Origin: Brugia malayi
Taxonomy: Eukaryota > Nematoda > Chromadorea > Rhabditida > Onchocercidae
DNA: 64,000 nucleotides
Reading direction: 5' to 3'
Assembly (NCBI RefSeq): GCF_000002995.4
Contig: NW_025062479.1
Location: 13,159,721 to 13,223,720 of the forward strand
How positions within the stretch are numbered: position 1 is the first letter of the stretch; each line of letters starts with the position of its first letter. The position numbers and the translations under genes are program-made. Of this stretch, positions 26,663 to 39,818 are shown piece by piece. The notes under the pieces are model-generated. The model was given only the letters and a program-made list of their open reading frames with translations, was not told the origin of the DNA and did not search any database.

Positions 26663-29600
26663 TGAACAAATAAATAAATCAAACAATCAATTTATTAAAT
26701 AAATAAATAAATGACAATAATAAGTGGAAAATACAACTAGTGAAGTACCAAATTGGGGAATAAGTTCAAAATAGTAATCATTTTTTCAATTAAATATTAA
26801 AATAAACAAAACAAAAAAATACAGATCGAGCGGCTCTATCAATCATTTTGTCGACCAATTACAACTTATTATATTTTTGCAGTGAACATTTTCTTCATTA
26901 ATTGTTTCATTTTGTAACAATTTCCATTTTATCAATTAAATATTAATTTTATTCAAATTGCATTTTTTCAATACTTCATTCTTTAAGATTGTTAATGCAT
27001 CTCAAAATTTGTTATTCTCGAGACGATGAGTAGTGTTTTATGATAACCCAATTCATATCCATTTTTTTCTACATTTTCGGCACATTATTTCCACTGATTT
27101 AGATCAGTTCCATTTAATATTTTTTTTTAATATTTCCATTTAATAGTTTTTAATGTTAAAGATTGACAACTGTACTTCATTCAATACCAAAATTATTGAT
27201 AGCAAATTCTAAAGAAAAATTTGAACAGTAATAGCTACCACAAATTTGATATTTATAACTTAATGATGTTAGATAAATTTAAATTTTGGATTTTAAAAAA
27301 GCATAAGTTAGAATTTAAAAAAATCAAAAGGTAAAAAATTTAATGTTAAATGTTCTACTTTTGAAACAAAAAGACAATAATACAATAATTCATAAAATAA
27401 CTGAAATATTATTATATATGAATATTGGATGCAAATAGAGATAATATTTTGTTTTTAGTTAGTAAAATTGTTAATTATGAAATGCCACGAATAATTGCTA
27501 GAATGTTACAGTAAGAACTTGTGAATTTTCAAGGGAAAATTCCATATGCAGAAAAAAATATAATTTAAGAAAATAGAAAAAAAAACCTATCCAAGCAGAT
27601 TTGCATGAATTCCATGCTTGAAACAATTTAGTTATTTACATATCAGTAGATTTGAGGAATAAATCAATACTTCTTCATTTTCTAAATTAGCTCGTTTTTT
27701 TTAAAAAAAAATTATTTTAGCTGAATCCATCAGTTCCATCATTTGGCTAAAATTTTATAAATTGAGTAGAATTATATATAACATGTAATAATTGCTTTAA
27801 CTATTTCTTTATAGTCATAAAATTTTATAAAAACTAAATTTTATTTAGAAACAATCTTATTTTCATCATAATTCTTATAAGCGCTAAATATTTTCATACA
27901 TAATAGAAAAATTTTTCTATTGAATTTTCATTTCATCTAATTTTATTCTAGCATTTGATAATAAATCCATTTTCATTTTCCATAAATTTCTTTCAATTTG
28001 TTTGTTAAAACCTAAAAATTATTTGTTTATAGAAAAAGAAAAAAAAAAGTTGTGATTAGCCAGTCGGCTAGTTTACCATTCTCCAAAATAACATTTTGTA
28101 AATTATTAATATCAAAGTGTATTTATCTATAAATTATTTTGCTAATGTATGTTAATAAATCAAACGTTGCTATGATGAATGACAATTAATAAATTCAATC
28201 ATTTTATACAAATAAATTGAATATTTTATAGCTTTATTGATAGTTTTAAAAAATTTCCTTTCACTTACTTTCATTTTTGCCAGTTCTTTTTCATTTTTGA
28301 AATTTTTTTTTCAAAAAAAAAAAAAAATTGCTAAATTAGCACTGTTAATTATTGGTTTGATGAATAAATGCATTAACGACTATTTTCGATCTCTTCTCGA
28401 GTTGATATACATTTATCGATTGAAAATTTTGATCAAACAACCAATACGCTGATAAATCATTGATAAACAATAAAATACATCCATGGATGGAAATCGCTGA
28501 CAAATGATAAGTTGCATTATAGTTTCGGTTACTATAACTATCGAAGATTTCATATTAACATGCTTTATTCAATAAAACATTTCAAATTATCTTTTTTTCA
28601 ATTATCCTTTTAGTGATTACAACTGAAATAAAAGAAAATTTTGTTACATATAGTGAACAAATGAACAAACAATCAGTTAATGAAACTACTAAGCAAACAA
28701 ATAAATGAATAATAATACTGGTACCAGCACTATTTATGGATAAATACTAATATAATTTATGAGCAAGTTAAAAAATATAAATTAAATGTGCAAGAATTAG
28801 AAGATATAAATTAAATTTACAATAATTGAAATTTTGAAAGCGTATACGTGGAATAGTACATATACGTGGATTATTATAGATAAAATCAGTTGATGAGCAA
28901 AAAAAAAGAAATGCTGACAATAATTAAAATTTGCATATGATATAAATAACATTTAAAATTGGAAAAATATTTTCTATTATAATGGACTTGAATGGTGTAT
29001 TTTGTAATTTGCGATAATAATAGCAACAAATTATTCTCTTTTATTTTTATGCTTTATTTATAAAAACATTATTAACCTGTTATTTAAACTATCATTCACA
29101 TTTTAATCCCATTTTAAAATAAAACATTCAAATTATTAACTGAAATGAATGATGTCAAATTAAATATTAGATATAAAACTGAATTGTATATTAATTTGGT
29201 ATAAATTGATATAAAATTAGATATTAAACTGAATTGCATATTAATTTAACTTGCATACTAAACCTGAAGTGAGTTCAAAAAACTGAATACAGAATCATAC
29301 TAAATTGTAATTTAACAAAAAATTGTGCATAATTGAATGCGATTTTCAGTATTCAATTTGATGAGTTCATTTCATATATCAATTTATATTTTCATTAATT
29401 TATGTCTTTATTGGCATTAAAGGATTGATTAACTTCCCATATGAATGTCATTAATGTGTTATGAAGACTTTTTAATGTGTGTGTGTAAAAACTTAATGTG
29501 TATGAAGAATATTCCCACGAAGGATTGACATTTAACCTCATTTACCTTAGATGGGCCAGGTATCACAGATTAAAATCATTAATCACCATCATACAGGCCT

Positions 29601-30242
29601 GGAACGTCTGTGTTGCATATCGCGTTGCGGAGTCGCACATAGAGATGATGAGATGACCGATAAGATGATGGGGTGGGTGGAGTCTGTGTGCAGCGGTATT
29701 GTCGTCCCTTCCTTTATCCCCCCCTACCATTTCATCCTATTCCTAATCAATGAGGTTAACCGCTGGCTATTTTCATCCACTACAGCTAATTTTCCGTTTC
29801 GCTAATGGTAATGAATGACGCATGTATTTGCAGCATTATTTTTTCTCAATTATTTTATGTCACATTTGTGTTGTTTGAATAATCTAACATTTCAATTTTT
29901 TAATTTTTCCTTTATTTGATTACCAAATTTGCTAATTATTGTAGTTAATTAACATGGCAATTAATTTACTCAAGTCTTGTTATTTTAAAGGGTCAAGTGC
30001 ATTTGCAAATTTCTCTCTTTTTTTTTTATTCTGACCGCTAACCCTTTTCATAATGTTATATTTGCTTTTTGAAATTGATTGTATCATTTGTATGATCATT
30101 CATATTACTCATATGATATCTCATCCTATTGCAACGAAATATATTTTAAATGTTTAATTTGTCACTTTTTACAACATCCAATTTATCATATTGGATGAAA
30201 AAAATATCAGCAATGCATAGTATTTAAAACATAAAATCTAAC

Positions 30243-30469
30243 CTGCAAATCTTTGATGAAAATTTAAAAAAATGAACGAATTGATATTTGATAGCTCTGC
30301 TTAATAATATATTTGAAAAAATATATAATAGAAAGAATAAGAGCAGGAATTGAACCAATAAATAGATTTCTTGCTGAATTGCAATAGGAGAATACTTAAC
30401 ATCTGGCGTCATTATTGGTTTCATGCATCTGTCTATTCGGATATCATCTTTTTGCGGATTATAGCGCAA
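30243..30469 (-). CDS. Candidate exon of an unidentified membrane protein
   Basis: An open minus-strand frame of 75 codons ends at a strong donor (TTTGCAG followed by GTTAGA). It reads RYNPQKDDIRIDRCMKPIMT, then a strongly hydrophobic helix (IYLLVQFLLLFFLLYIFSN) and a basic, aromatic tail. The 5' edge is uncertain. A stop lies just upstream in frame, so the exon either starts at CTGAAAG/TTG (30469) or translation begins at ATG 30424, downstream of the better acceptor TTATTCAG. The arrangement of an acidic or polar loop followed by a helix resembles part of a multi-pass receptor, but there is no family match I can defend. The downstream exon is not identified. Confidence 0.25.
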
Positions 30470-32747
30470 CTTTCAGTTGTGCTGAATAAGACATCTTAAA
30501 TTAAGCAATTTGTCAGGTGATTCCATTTAATTTAAAGTGATTAAATTTATTCACAGTTTTTGTTTTGAAATTTCGAAATTAAGTAGGTCTTAAATTGTAT
30601 GTAATTTTCCTCATATCATACAGATATATTCATAATTAAAAGATTTAAAATGTTCGTTGCTGCTTCACCACATTTACAAATACAATTAAAAATCGCGTGC
30701 AGATTAAATTATTAATTGAACATTAATAATTTGATAATTCCATCTATTAGATAATTTATAGAAATATACAGCTCAATGTGCTTTGTGGAAAATATTTGAA
30801 TACATTTGAAAGATTATTTAATATTCTGAATAAAAAAAAACGGAAAAAAGGAAAAGCACAAATAATTATCATCCATAACATTTCATACGATGAAATTTGA
30901 AATGATTTTGCTGTACCACTATAATTATCTAAATTAATGAAAAAAGCTTATTACTTCAGGGAAAAATTTAGCCATTAATATTTCTACCTTTTCTTCTTTT
31001 GTAATTTATAGAAGAATTGGTTTATTAACTAACATTAATTATTACCTTAGATTTCATGCTAATTCATTTTTACTCATTCATTTTTATCGAAAACAACAAA
31101 TCTGATAGAAAATTGCCTACTGTTTCATTTTATTTTTATTTTTGATATTCTCTCTAATTTTGTTGAAAATATTTTTTGTTTGCACTTTTGTTTTTTTTTT
31201 TTACTTTTTTAAAACAAATTGCTAATAGTTTTATCATTTCAAAATTCATTCATAACAATCAGAAACAAAGGAAAAAAGTAAATGAAAGGAAGAGAGAAAT
31301 ATAAGTATTAGTTTGTTGATGGAATACTGAAAATTTAGGAAAGCTTTAAAAAAGTTTAAAATCGTGTAATATGTGATTAACCTAGCTCTTAACATCATAT
31401 TATCCTAATATATAATGAAAATAAACGGATGACATATATTTAACGATTTAAATCTTTCTGCATATTTAATGTAAGTAATAATAATAATAGTAACCACGAT
31501 GAACTATATTGTATTCCAAATTTTTCTTTTTGTAGTTTTTAGCACAATTTTTTTTTTTTTTTTTTTGTTTTCATTGTATTTATTTAAACATGATTTACAT
31601 AATTAAAAAAAAAAATCTAGATGAAAAGCTAAAATGGTTTTAACTCATTCAGAAATATTTCAATAATTTATTTGACATTTTCTCATCTTCAATAAATACA
31701 AATAAAATATGCTTTTTAAAAGATCATAATTAATTTTAAAAGAAAGATAAATGCACTTTAATTATATGTTTCATCCTCCTTCGTTAATTTTTTCTCTTAT
31801 TCACGGTAAATAAAGTGTAATAAATTTCATTCATTAATTTCTTTCATTTCAACTTATTTTCATTTACATTAAATTTATTTATTGGTTTAATTTCTTCTTT
31901 CTGCTTCATTTAAATAAATACTGATACAACGAAGAACAGTTAAATAAACAAATACTTTTATTATTATTGTTAATTTCTCTCCCATTGAATTTATTTTCTT
32001 TATAAAAAATAAAATATGCGAAGTAATGGAATCGAATAAGTTATCGAATTCCTTTATTTTAATACTAATTTTTTAAATATTATATTTAAGATAATATTTA
32101 TGTCATTTGATGATATTAAGCATTTGATAATTGGATGTGAATCTTATTAATTCTCGATATAATAATATATTTTAAGTTTTTTTTTTTTTTTTTTTTTAAA
32201 TTAATGAAATGAAAAGGAATGTTTAATCTGAAATCATAGTACTATTACTTAAGTAAGTTAAGCGTACGGTTTATATGATCTTTGCATGGTAAATATTTGA
32301 GTGTAATTTTATATATCACATGCTTAAGCTTAATCATTTCAAATTTATCCTTTTCCAAACTCTTTTTCTATGCAGATTGTTAAATTATTTCAAACTAAAG
32401 TAAAAAAATTAATTATCTAAGATTATCTTTCATCCAACAAATAAATAAAATGGTAATAATCTCAGCGAATAATTTTTTTCAATTAAAATTTTTAGTATTT
32501 AAAAAAAGCACTTTCATTTCAATTTTACATATTATGTTTACAATTTGAGGAGGTTTTAAATTCAATCTACTAGATATGAAGCTTATTTAACATTGCTTAT
32601 TGATTTTAATAAAATTTCATAAAATTTACCAAATCATTAAATAAAGTTTCTGTTTTCCTCTTTTTAAGATAAATAATTATTGTGATTTAATTGATAATTG
32701 TGAAATCATTGATAGATTCGAATAAAATCATTCATATTGTGATGCGG

Positions 32748-32864
32748 TGATGTACGTATGTGTGTATATGTGTGCGTGTATGTATGTATGTGTGTGTGCG
32801 TGCGTGTATGTATGTATGTATGTGTGTGTGTGTGTGTGTGTGCGTGTATGTATGTATGTGTGTA
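32748..32864. repeat. TG/TATG microsatellite
   Basis: Tandem TATG, TGTG and TGCG units over about 115 bases. It is alternating purine-pyrimidine and potentially Z-DNA forming. Cys/Val and His/Thr-rich frames through it are artefacts. Confidence 0.95.
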
Positions 32865-33319
32865 GTAGCAGTATACAGCCCATCTTATCAATTTTAGTTG
32901 AACAGAATGGAAAATACGTTCTTTGGACCAATGAGGAACACACAAACTGCTGCTGTCTCTTCGATGGTACTAAAATGTGTGGAATGTATCGGCGGCGGTC
33001 CTCTGAATCGTCCTATGCCGATCCGATCATTCCTCTCTTCATATATGCAAAGATTTCATAAACTTTGTCACCGCCATTCTCTCTCCCTTTCATTCACATC
33101 ATTTGCTCTATTATTTTTCTCTCTCATTTTACTATGATTATCGCTTATTCAATTTCTTATATCACTCCAGAAAATAAGAAACGATTAAAGAGATGAAAAT
33201 TTAACAAAAAAAAAAAAAAAAAAAAATGAGAGTAATTACTAAATTTGAGAGAAAAAAAAATTTTTTGCAACATGGAGAAAAATGGAATGATTTCATCTAC
33301 AATCAATGTTATTTCTCTT

Positions 33320-33455
33320 TGCTTGTTTACTTGTTTGTTTATTTATTTGCTTGCTTGTTTGTTCGTTTGTCTGTTTGTTTGTTTGCTTGCTTGCTTATTT
33401 GCTTATTTATCTGCTTGTTTATTTGCTTACTTGTTTGTTTGTTTATTTTTCTCTT
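33320..33455. repeat. TTTG/CTTG/TTTA tetranucleotide repeat
   Basis: About 135 bases of degenerate 4-base units (TTTG, CTTG, TTTA, TTCG) are kept in register. All three plus frames stay open through it because of the repeat, giving LFVCLF-type strings that are not a protein. Confidence 0.9.
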
Positions 33456-36400
33456 TTCTTTCATTCATTTTCATTTATTCTATACTACGAAAAATAAAGA
33501 AAGAGGAAATTTGTAAATCAACAAAAGATGAAAAAACGATGTTAAATGTCTTACAGTTGTCGTTACCATTTCTTCATTTGCTTTCCTTTTCTGTATTTTA
33601 TTTTTACAATTTCTTCAATTTCATTTAAATATGATCTAATTAAGTAGGGGTAAGTTTTGGTTGAAAAAAGTTTAAAGTAAACCGATAAAATTGTTTCTAT
33701 GACCACTGCATTGCAAAAGTTACTACAATGACCTTTGTTATCATCATATTTTAAGCAGCAAAACTTTGTGGATCATCGATGATTATTGAATGAAAGTACC
33801 ACCATATGTAAACACATGGTGAATAATGCTTTTTTTTCTGTCGAATTTTCTGTTGTTAATTCTTTTCTCTCATCCATATTTATCATTTATTTTTTTTTCT
33901 TTTTCAAAAAAAAAAAAAAAAACCTAATTTCAATGTAATAATCATTTCAGTTTGCTTCAGATATTTTTTTTAAATCAAATTTAGTAGCAATCAATACTAT
34001 TTATTACAAAACTGGCGATTTTTATATCAAATTTTTTGAGTAATTTTTACTAATAAATATAAATCAAATCATTTGATTTCAAAAAATAATATGTAGAATT
34101 GTGCATTTCATTCTTAATCCTTTTTGTAACTATTATAAAATTAATTGTTGAAATTGAAAAGAAATAAATGTTAGGTTTTTTTTGCAATGAAATTATAAAT
34201 GCAAATTGAAAGGGACAGAAGTATTTTAACTTCAATTTTCAAAATGAAAATGATACTCGACCGATGTCATTTTCTTTTTTTTTTCTTTTTTTTCACTAAT
34301 AAGATTTAAAAAATCATATAGCAGATGTCTTGAAAACTATTCAAAAAAAAAAAAAAATTTTTTTTTATTTGTATTTTTTTTCATCAGGCTTCGTTTCTTT
34401 CCTTTTTTCTCTCAGTATTGCATTTGAAATAATTTTTTAATTTGAAAAAAAAGAATGAAAATTAAGGACTACGGAGTATATGATAAATTAGAAGTGTTAC
34501 ACATTTTTTTTTAATTTTTTACTTTTAATCTTTATCTTTAATTTTTCTATCATTTATTTTATTCTTGTTTCTTTTCCTTGCTTTCTTTTTTTTTCCTGTT
34601 CCAGATATACTAGATTTTCTGTAAAAAGCTTATCCAAATAGAAGTTCTTATTGCCATTTACTAATATTTTCATTTTCACTTACAAAGATATGAAAGAAAA
34701 AGAAGAGAGAAAGAAAGAGAAAACAATAAGAAGCGAGAAAAATTGTTGCTACGAATTATGTCAGGTGGTCTTAACAATTTCAAAAATTTATCATTCCTAT
34801 TCAACTAAATACATTGTATGTTTTTTTTTATTTTCAATTCTTTTTTTTTCTTCTATCTCTCCTCTTTCTTATAATTTTGTTTAGCTAACAACAGATGAAT
34901 GATTTCTATTTTTAATATTTCAGAAATATACTTTAAAAATTTTTATCTTCTTTTAATAATAAGCTAATTCCCAAGTGTTATATATCCATCCATCCATTTT
35001 GATTTGATCAAAAGATAACGAATAGCTATGAAAGAAATAATGATAGTTTGCTTTATCCTACTTTGACAGTCAAATTTTTGAATGAAATGATTGCTATATG
35101 TTTTAGCTAAAGCTTATTAAACTTATGGATTCTTTTTTTTTAAAAACTAAAGAGGAAATTATTCCAAAATAAAATATAATTGAAATGCTACATATACTTC
35201 GATAAAGCTTCCTTTTTTTTTTTTCTCTCTCTCTCTCTCTCTCTGCCCTCCTCTCTTTTCTTTTTTTATATGATAATTTTTTTTTGAAATGATGGCGCAA
35301 AAAGATGAAACATGCGAATAAAAATGATTACCAATCATTCTTTCTCTCCTCTCTCTCTTTCCCTGCCTCTTTTTGTATGAAATACATTAATACACATCGA
35401 TAGAGAATAAAATTCATACATTTTTTCTTATTTTTTAAAGAGGAAAAGAAAGAAAGAAAAATTGAAGGAAAAGGCACTTTGAAATATTCATTCCACGTCT
35501 TTCATCCATCGCTTTTACTTCCTTTCCATCCATCATTCCAATTTCTCCTCTATTTCTCATCCTTTTTTTTTTTTTTAAATATATTACTCGTAAAGTATTA
35601 TTCAATCAAATCTAAAAATGCCTTTTATGCTTTTTATTAGAAGGATTTTCCTCTTTTTTCTCTCTCTGTCTTCCTCAACTTTTTGAATTTAAAATTAAAT
35701 TAATGAGTTAATGAGAATAATAGTTCATATAAACATTAAACGTAAAAAATGATTCAATGTACGTTAAAATTTTTTTTATAAAAATTTCTATATGAATAGA
35801 TATTATTGACATGATTTCAATAATGATAGTAATAATGATAAGTGGTGATAGGAATTCCTTTTTATCAAGACTAATAATGTGAATATAAAGTGACCTAAAA
35901 GTTTTTATATAAAAACTTTTTATAAATTACTTCATTCATTCTATTATTCTCAATTTTCTTAAATCATTAAAGTAATAGTCTAGCATTAAACTGTATAAAA
36001 AAAGAGACAAGAAGTTAAAGGGAAAGAAAATACATACACATTTTACTAAAATGGTTAAAAAATGATTTTATCACTTTTAGATAATTTAAATTATATATAC
36101 GTAATGAAGCAAAGATCATTTATATCACTTACATATATTCATTTGATTGAAATGTAAATATGGCGAGAAAAGTTTAGTGATAATCATATCAAACTAATTA
36201 CATATACAAGTACTTACACACATACATCTAGTAAAGCTTTGCTCCAAGTTATGTTTGAAGAGAAAAAAAAAAAACGAAAACGAATTATCCTTAAAGTTTT
36301 CGAGAATAACATTTTATCAGTTTGAACAGAAGAAAAAAATTAAAAAAGAAGAAACAAATTGAAGAATATTCGTTTGTTTTTGTTTTTTGTTAGTTTGATT

Positions 36401-37643
36401 TAATTTGTTTCTTTTGCATTTTTTATGTTAACAAAAAAAAAAAAAAATTTCATTTTACCAGTGAAATAAATGTGAAATTAGGTTGAGAACAACTGCTTTA
36501 AGGATTGTTAGATTCGGCATTTTATTATTAAGCAAATGCGTTTGATTACTTATAGAATGAAACGAATAGCTAACTAATTAACTATCGAATTGTTACTAAT
36601 AAATTAATCCGATAAAATGGTAATAGCACTTGCAATCGTGGTGGTAATAGTAGTAGTGATAGTAAAATTAAATATTTGATAATATTCTGGTTAGGATGTA
36701 AAATTAAAATTAAATTTTAGCAATTCTTTTTTTTTCATTGTATTAAATTATTCATTCAGTATTTCTCAGATAAATTTATTTATTAATACCTTAAAAGCGA
36801 TCATTTGAATATATCATCAAATGTTACAGTATGCCTAGTTGTCATCATCATTACTATCATTAACACCATTATTATCATCATTATCGTCAAAGCTTCTTTT
36901 ACTTATTACAAGTAAAAAATGTGCAAAATTATTAGCTATGATTAATTTTATAATCAACTCTCGCAAATGTTTTAAATTGCTTAATAATCAAACTATTTCA
37001 CTGAATTCATTCATTAATTGATTTAAGCTTATCTATCACCTTGCAAATATTTTATCATTTTGATAAAATAGTTTAAAATTGTAACATTAAATTTCAACAA
37101 TATATGTTACTAATTGAATAGTGTAAAATGTGCAATATTTTATAATGTGTAAATTAATGTAATATATTTAATTACTTTATTTTTACAATTATTAGTTGTT
37201 TTGATTATAGCCATTATCAAATATTATATAAAAATGATCAGTGCTAATTAGATATTGATAATACTGTGATAGTAATTACTAATTGCGATATAATATTAAT
37301 AAACTACTTAATTGAAAATTACTTTTTTATTCATTATTTTTGTAATAATTATTGCAATAATTACTATGCATACCTGAAAGGTTTATTTTGATTTCAATTT
37401 TAATTTTATTCTCTGTTGTGCTATTCTTTATGATTCGCTACGATATTTAATATTTTATTTACGAAACATGATTCGTGTTACCGTTGATGTGAAATTTTAT
37501 AATTAAAGATGACACATGTATCATTTTGGTTTCATTGTTCCGATCGTTATAACATCCATGATGGTACTACTGGTAATTCTGATATTTTTCAATCATAAAC
37601 GGTAATTTAGTTGATTTAATATCGCGGTAATATAAATGGCATT

Positions 37644-37716
37644 GATCATATTGATTCATCATGAATTTGGTTGATCATATTGATTGAGCATATTGATCAT
37701 CATCAATTTGGATGGA
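37644..37716. repeat. Degenerate tandem repeat with TTGATCATATTGATT core
   Basis: The 15-base core occurs at about 37643 and again about 29 bases further on, both times followed by a TCAT/GCAT-type spacer and an AATTTGG ending. It is a short, partly palindromic tandem duplication with no gene in it. Confidence 0.6.
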
Positions 37717-39728
37717 TATTTAATATTGCTGGATTTATCATTATTTTTAATAGTGGTAATATGTGCACCAATAATTATACTATAACTATTGTCAATTGCA
37801 ATATGCGAATTATTGAATTTGAATTTTAATGTGAAACTGACATTCATTCTATAGTATTATTTGTTTTACTGCTATTAATTTATTATTATTAATCAAATTT
37901 AACAAATGAAATAAACGAAAACGAATAATGAAAGCAATTGTGGGAGAATATGCTAGCATTTCAAACTTGTTCGGTTTGTAGCAACAGTTTTAACTTATTT
38001 AGGTAATCATGATAATTTTATTAGAAATAAAATTGCACAAAAACCAATTTTGTTAAAAATAACTTTTTTTTTTTAAAGTGTTGCTTTTCACATTAAAATA
38101 ATATCAATCGATTTAAAAAAGACACACATTGAATCATTTTAATCAGTTTACATTTCTTTGCTGTAAAATAAATATTCTGAAATATCGGAGTTTTACTTTC
38201 TTTTTTTTTTTTTAATCAATAAGCAAACAAACTGGGAAAAAGCTAATAGCTATTTGCTTATTTCAAATAGGAAAGCTTTGCAATTTAGCAAATTGTCACC
38301 AATCGCAGTGAAAAGTTAAAATTTTGACTCATTATTAAGCTAAAATTGAGACATTTATGACTATTATATTAAAATGTAAATGATATAATATAGAATAAAA
38401 TGAAACTTTTGTGTTATTTAAATATGTTATGAAAATTTTTCATCATTTTTTTGTTCTTTAAAATAATTATCAAATATTTGAACAAATTTTGACAAAAGTC
38501 AACAATGTTTATATTTGAATCTAAATTTATAAATTCAGTAATATATTTAATGCTTTTAATTTATTATATTTATGTTTAATTCTTAAAATATAAAATTTTT
38601 TTTTTTTTCAGAACAATGTAATAAGCAAGAAGAAATTTTGTTCTGTCATTTTTATTGTTTATTTTTTTAAAAAGAAGTGAAACGAAGAAAGTAGTGAAAA
38701 AAAGAGAGGGAGAGAAAGATGGAGAGGAAAAGAGAGGGAAAGAAAGATTACTGTGCTTATTTTTATTACTCAATATAAAAGTAACAAATGAAGCATGAAT
38801 AAGATTTCATGCTTTATGATTACTTTTTTGAGTAATACTTACAATAAAAACAACCTTTTTCGGTTCATTCTTTTGTCACAAATTTGGTAGTATAATTGGA
38901 AATGATCTGCGCAAATATAGCAGTGAAAAAAGCCGCGTTTCAAAAATAGGAATTAATTTTAAGAGGAATTATTAAGCGAGTTATCAATACGACATTGAAT
39001 TTTGATGTTTAAATAAAAAGCCTAATAAGCAATAAACACTCATTCGTTCTTTATAATTTAAAAATTTTTTAACACCTTTTTCATCTGTTACAATTTTTTC
39101 ATTTACTTTTTTCCTGGAACTTAATTTATATTTTAATTATTTGGTATTCATTTGCACTTACAAAATCATTGCTATTCTTTACCTTTGAATTTTCTCCCAT
39201 ATTTTATTTGTTTGTTTTTTCCGCAGCACACTTCTATCATTCAATAATACAAAATTTTTATTTTCATTTTATTTTTTATTTTCTTTTATTTGCTTGCTTA
39301 TTCAATTACTTTTCTTATAGATTGATTAAGGAAAAAATGGAAAACTTTTCTCCTTCTTTTTGTTCATTTAATTAAAAATGCTTATCCATTTTGATTTGAA
39401 TAAATATTGTTATTATAAATTTATCACAAACAATAATGTTTACTCTAGTTTTAATCAAACATTTATTAAAAAAGCTTACCATAGTGAATATTATTGATTT
39501 ATTCAATATTTTTTTTCTTTTTTATACAGTTAATTGCTATGGATCTACTCATCTTATCTTACTTTATAGTATCATTTCTTACCAATATGTAATTATTATT
39601 TATTGTGCCCTGTATATACATATGTAGGTATATAAAATATGATTTATTTCATATCCGTTTTGAAATTTTTATCAGATTTTTTTACAGAATGTTTTTTTTT
39701 TCTTTTTTTTTTTTAAATCATTTATAAA

Positions 39729-39736
39729 TTTTACAG
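39729..39736 (+). promoter_or_regulatory. Putative spliced-leader acceptor for syndecan
   Basis: A T-rich run followed by ATTTTACAG ends at 39736, 82 bases before the syndecan ATG, with no obvious upstream coding exon. It could alternatively be the 3' end of a cis-spliced 5' UTR intron. Confidence 0.4.
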
Positions 39737-39764
39737 ACTGTTAATAAATATTTGTTTAATAATT

Positions 39765-39794
39765 ATGGCATTTATGGAATTGATACCTGGTTAA
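39765..39794 (+). other. Upstream open reading frame in the syndecan leader
   Basis: An ATG at 39765 opens a nine-codon frame (MAFMELIPG) ending at TAA 39792-39794, 24 bases before the main ATG. If the leader begins at 39737, ribosomes would meet this uORF first, which could lower translation. That role is inference. Confidence 0.5.
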
Positions 39795-39818
39795 AGGGAA
39801 AAGTATATATCAAATTGT

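Larger units (their letters stand above)
26662..39736. other. Long intergenic region between the minus-strand gene and syndecan
   Basis: It is mostly AT-rich non-coding sequence. Exceptions are a GC-richer island at 29.56-29.80 kb that may hold a first exon, a candidate minus-strand exon at 30.24-30.47 kb, a TG/TATG microsatellite (32.75-32.86 kb) followed by a GC-richer island (32.87-33.07 kb), and a TTTG/CTTG tetranucleotide tract (33.32-33.45 kb). I see nothing else gene-like. Confidence 0.55.

Noticed and set aside
32706..33061. His/Thr-rich minus and Cys/Val-rich plus frames
   Set aside because: Their first halves are TG/CA microsatellite; only the GC-richer part after 32870 is kept, as a weak finding.
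33226..33628. Three overlapping plus-strand frames rich in Leu, Cys and Phe
   Set aside because: All three frames are kept open by the TTTG/CTTG tetranucleotide repeat.
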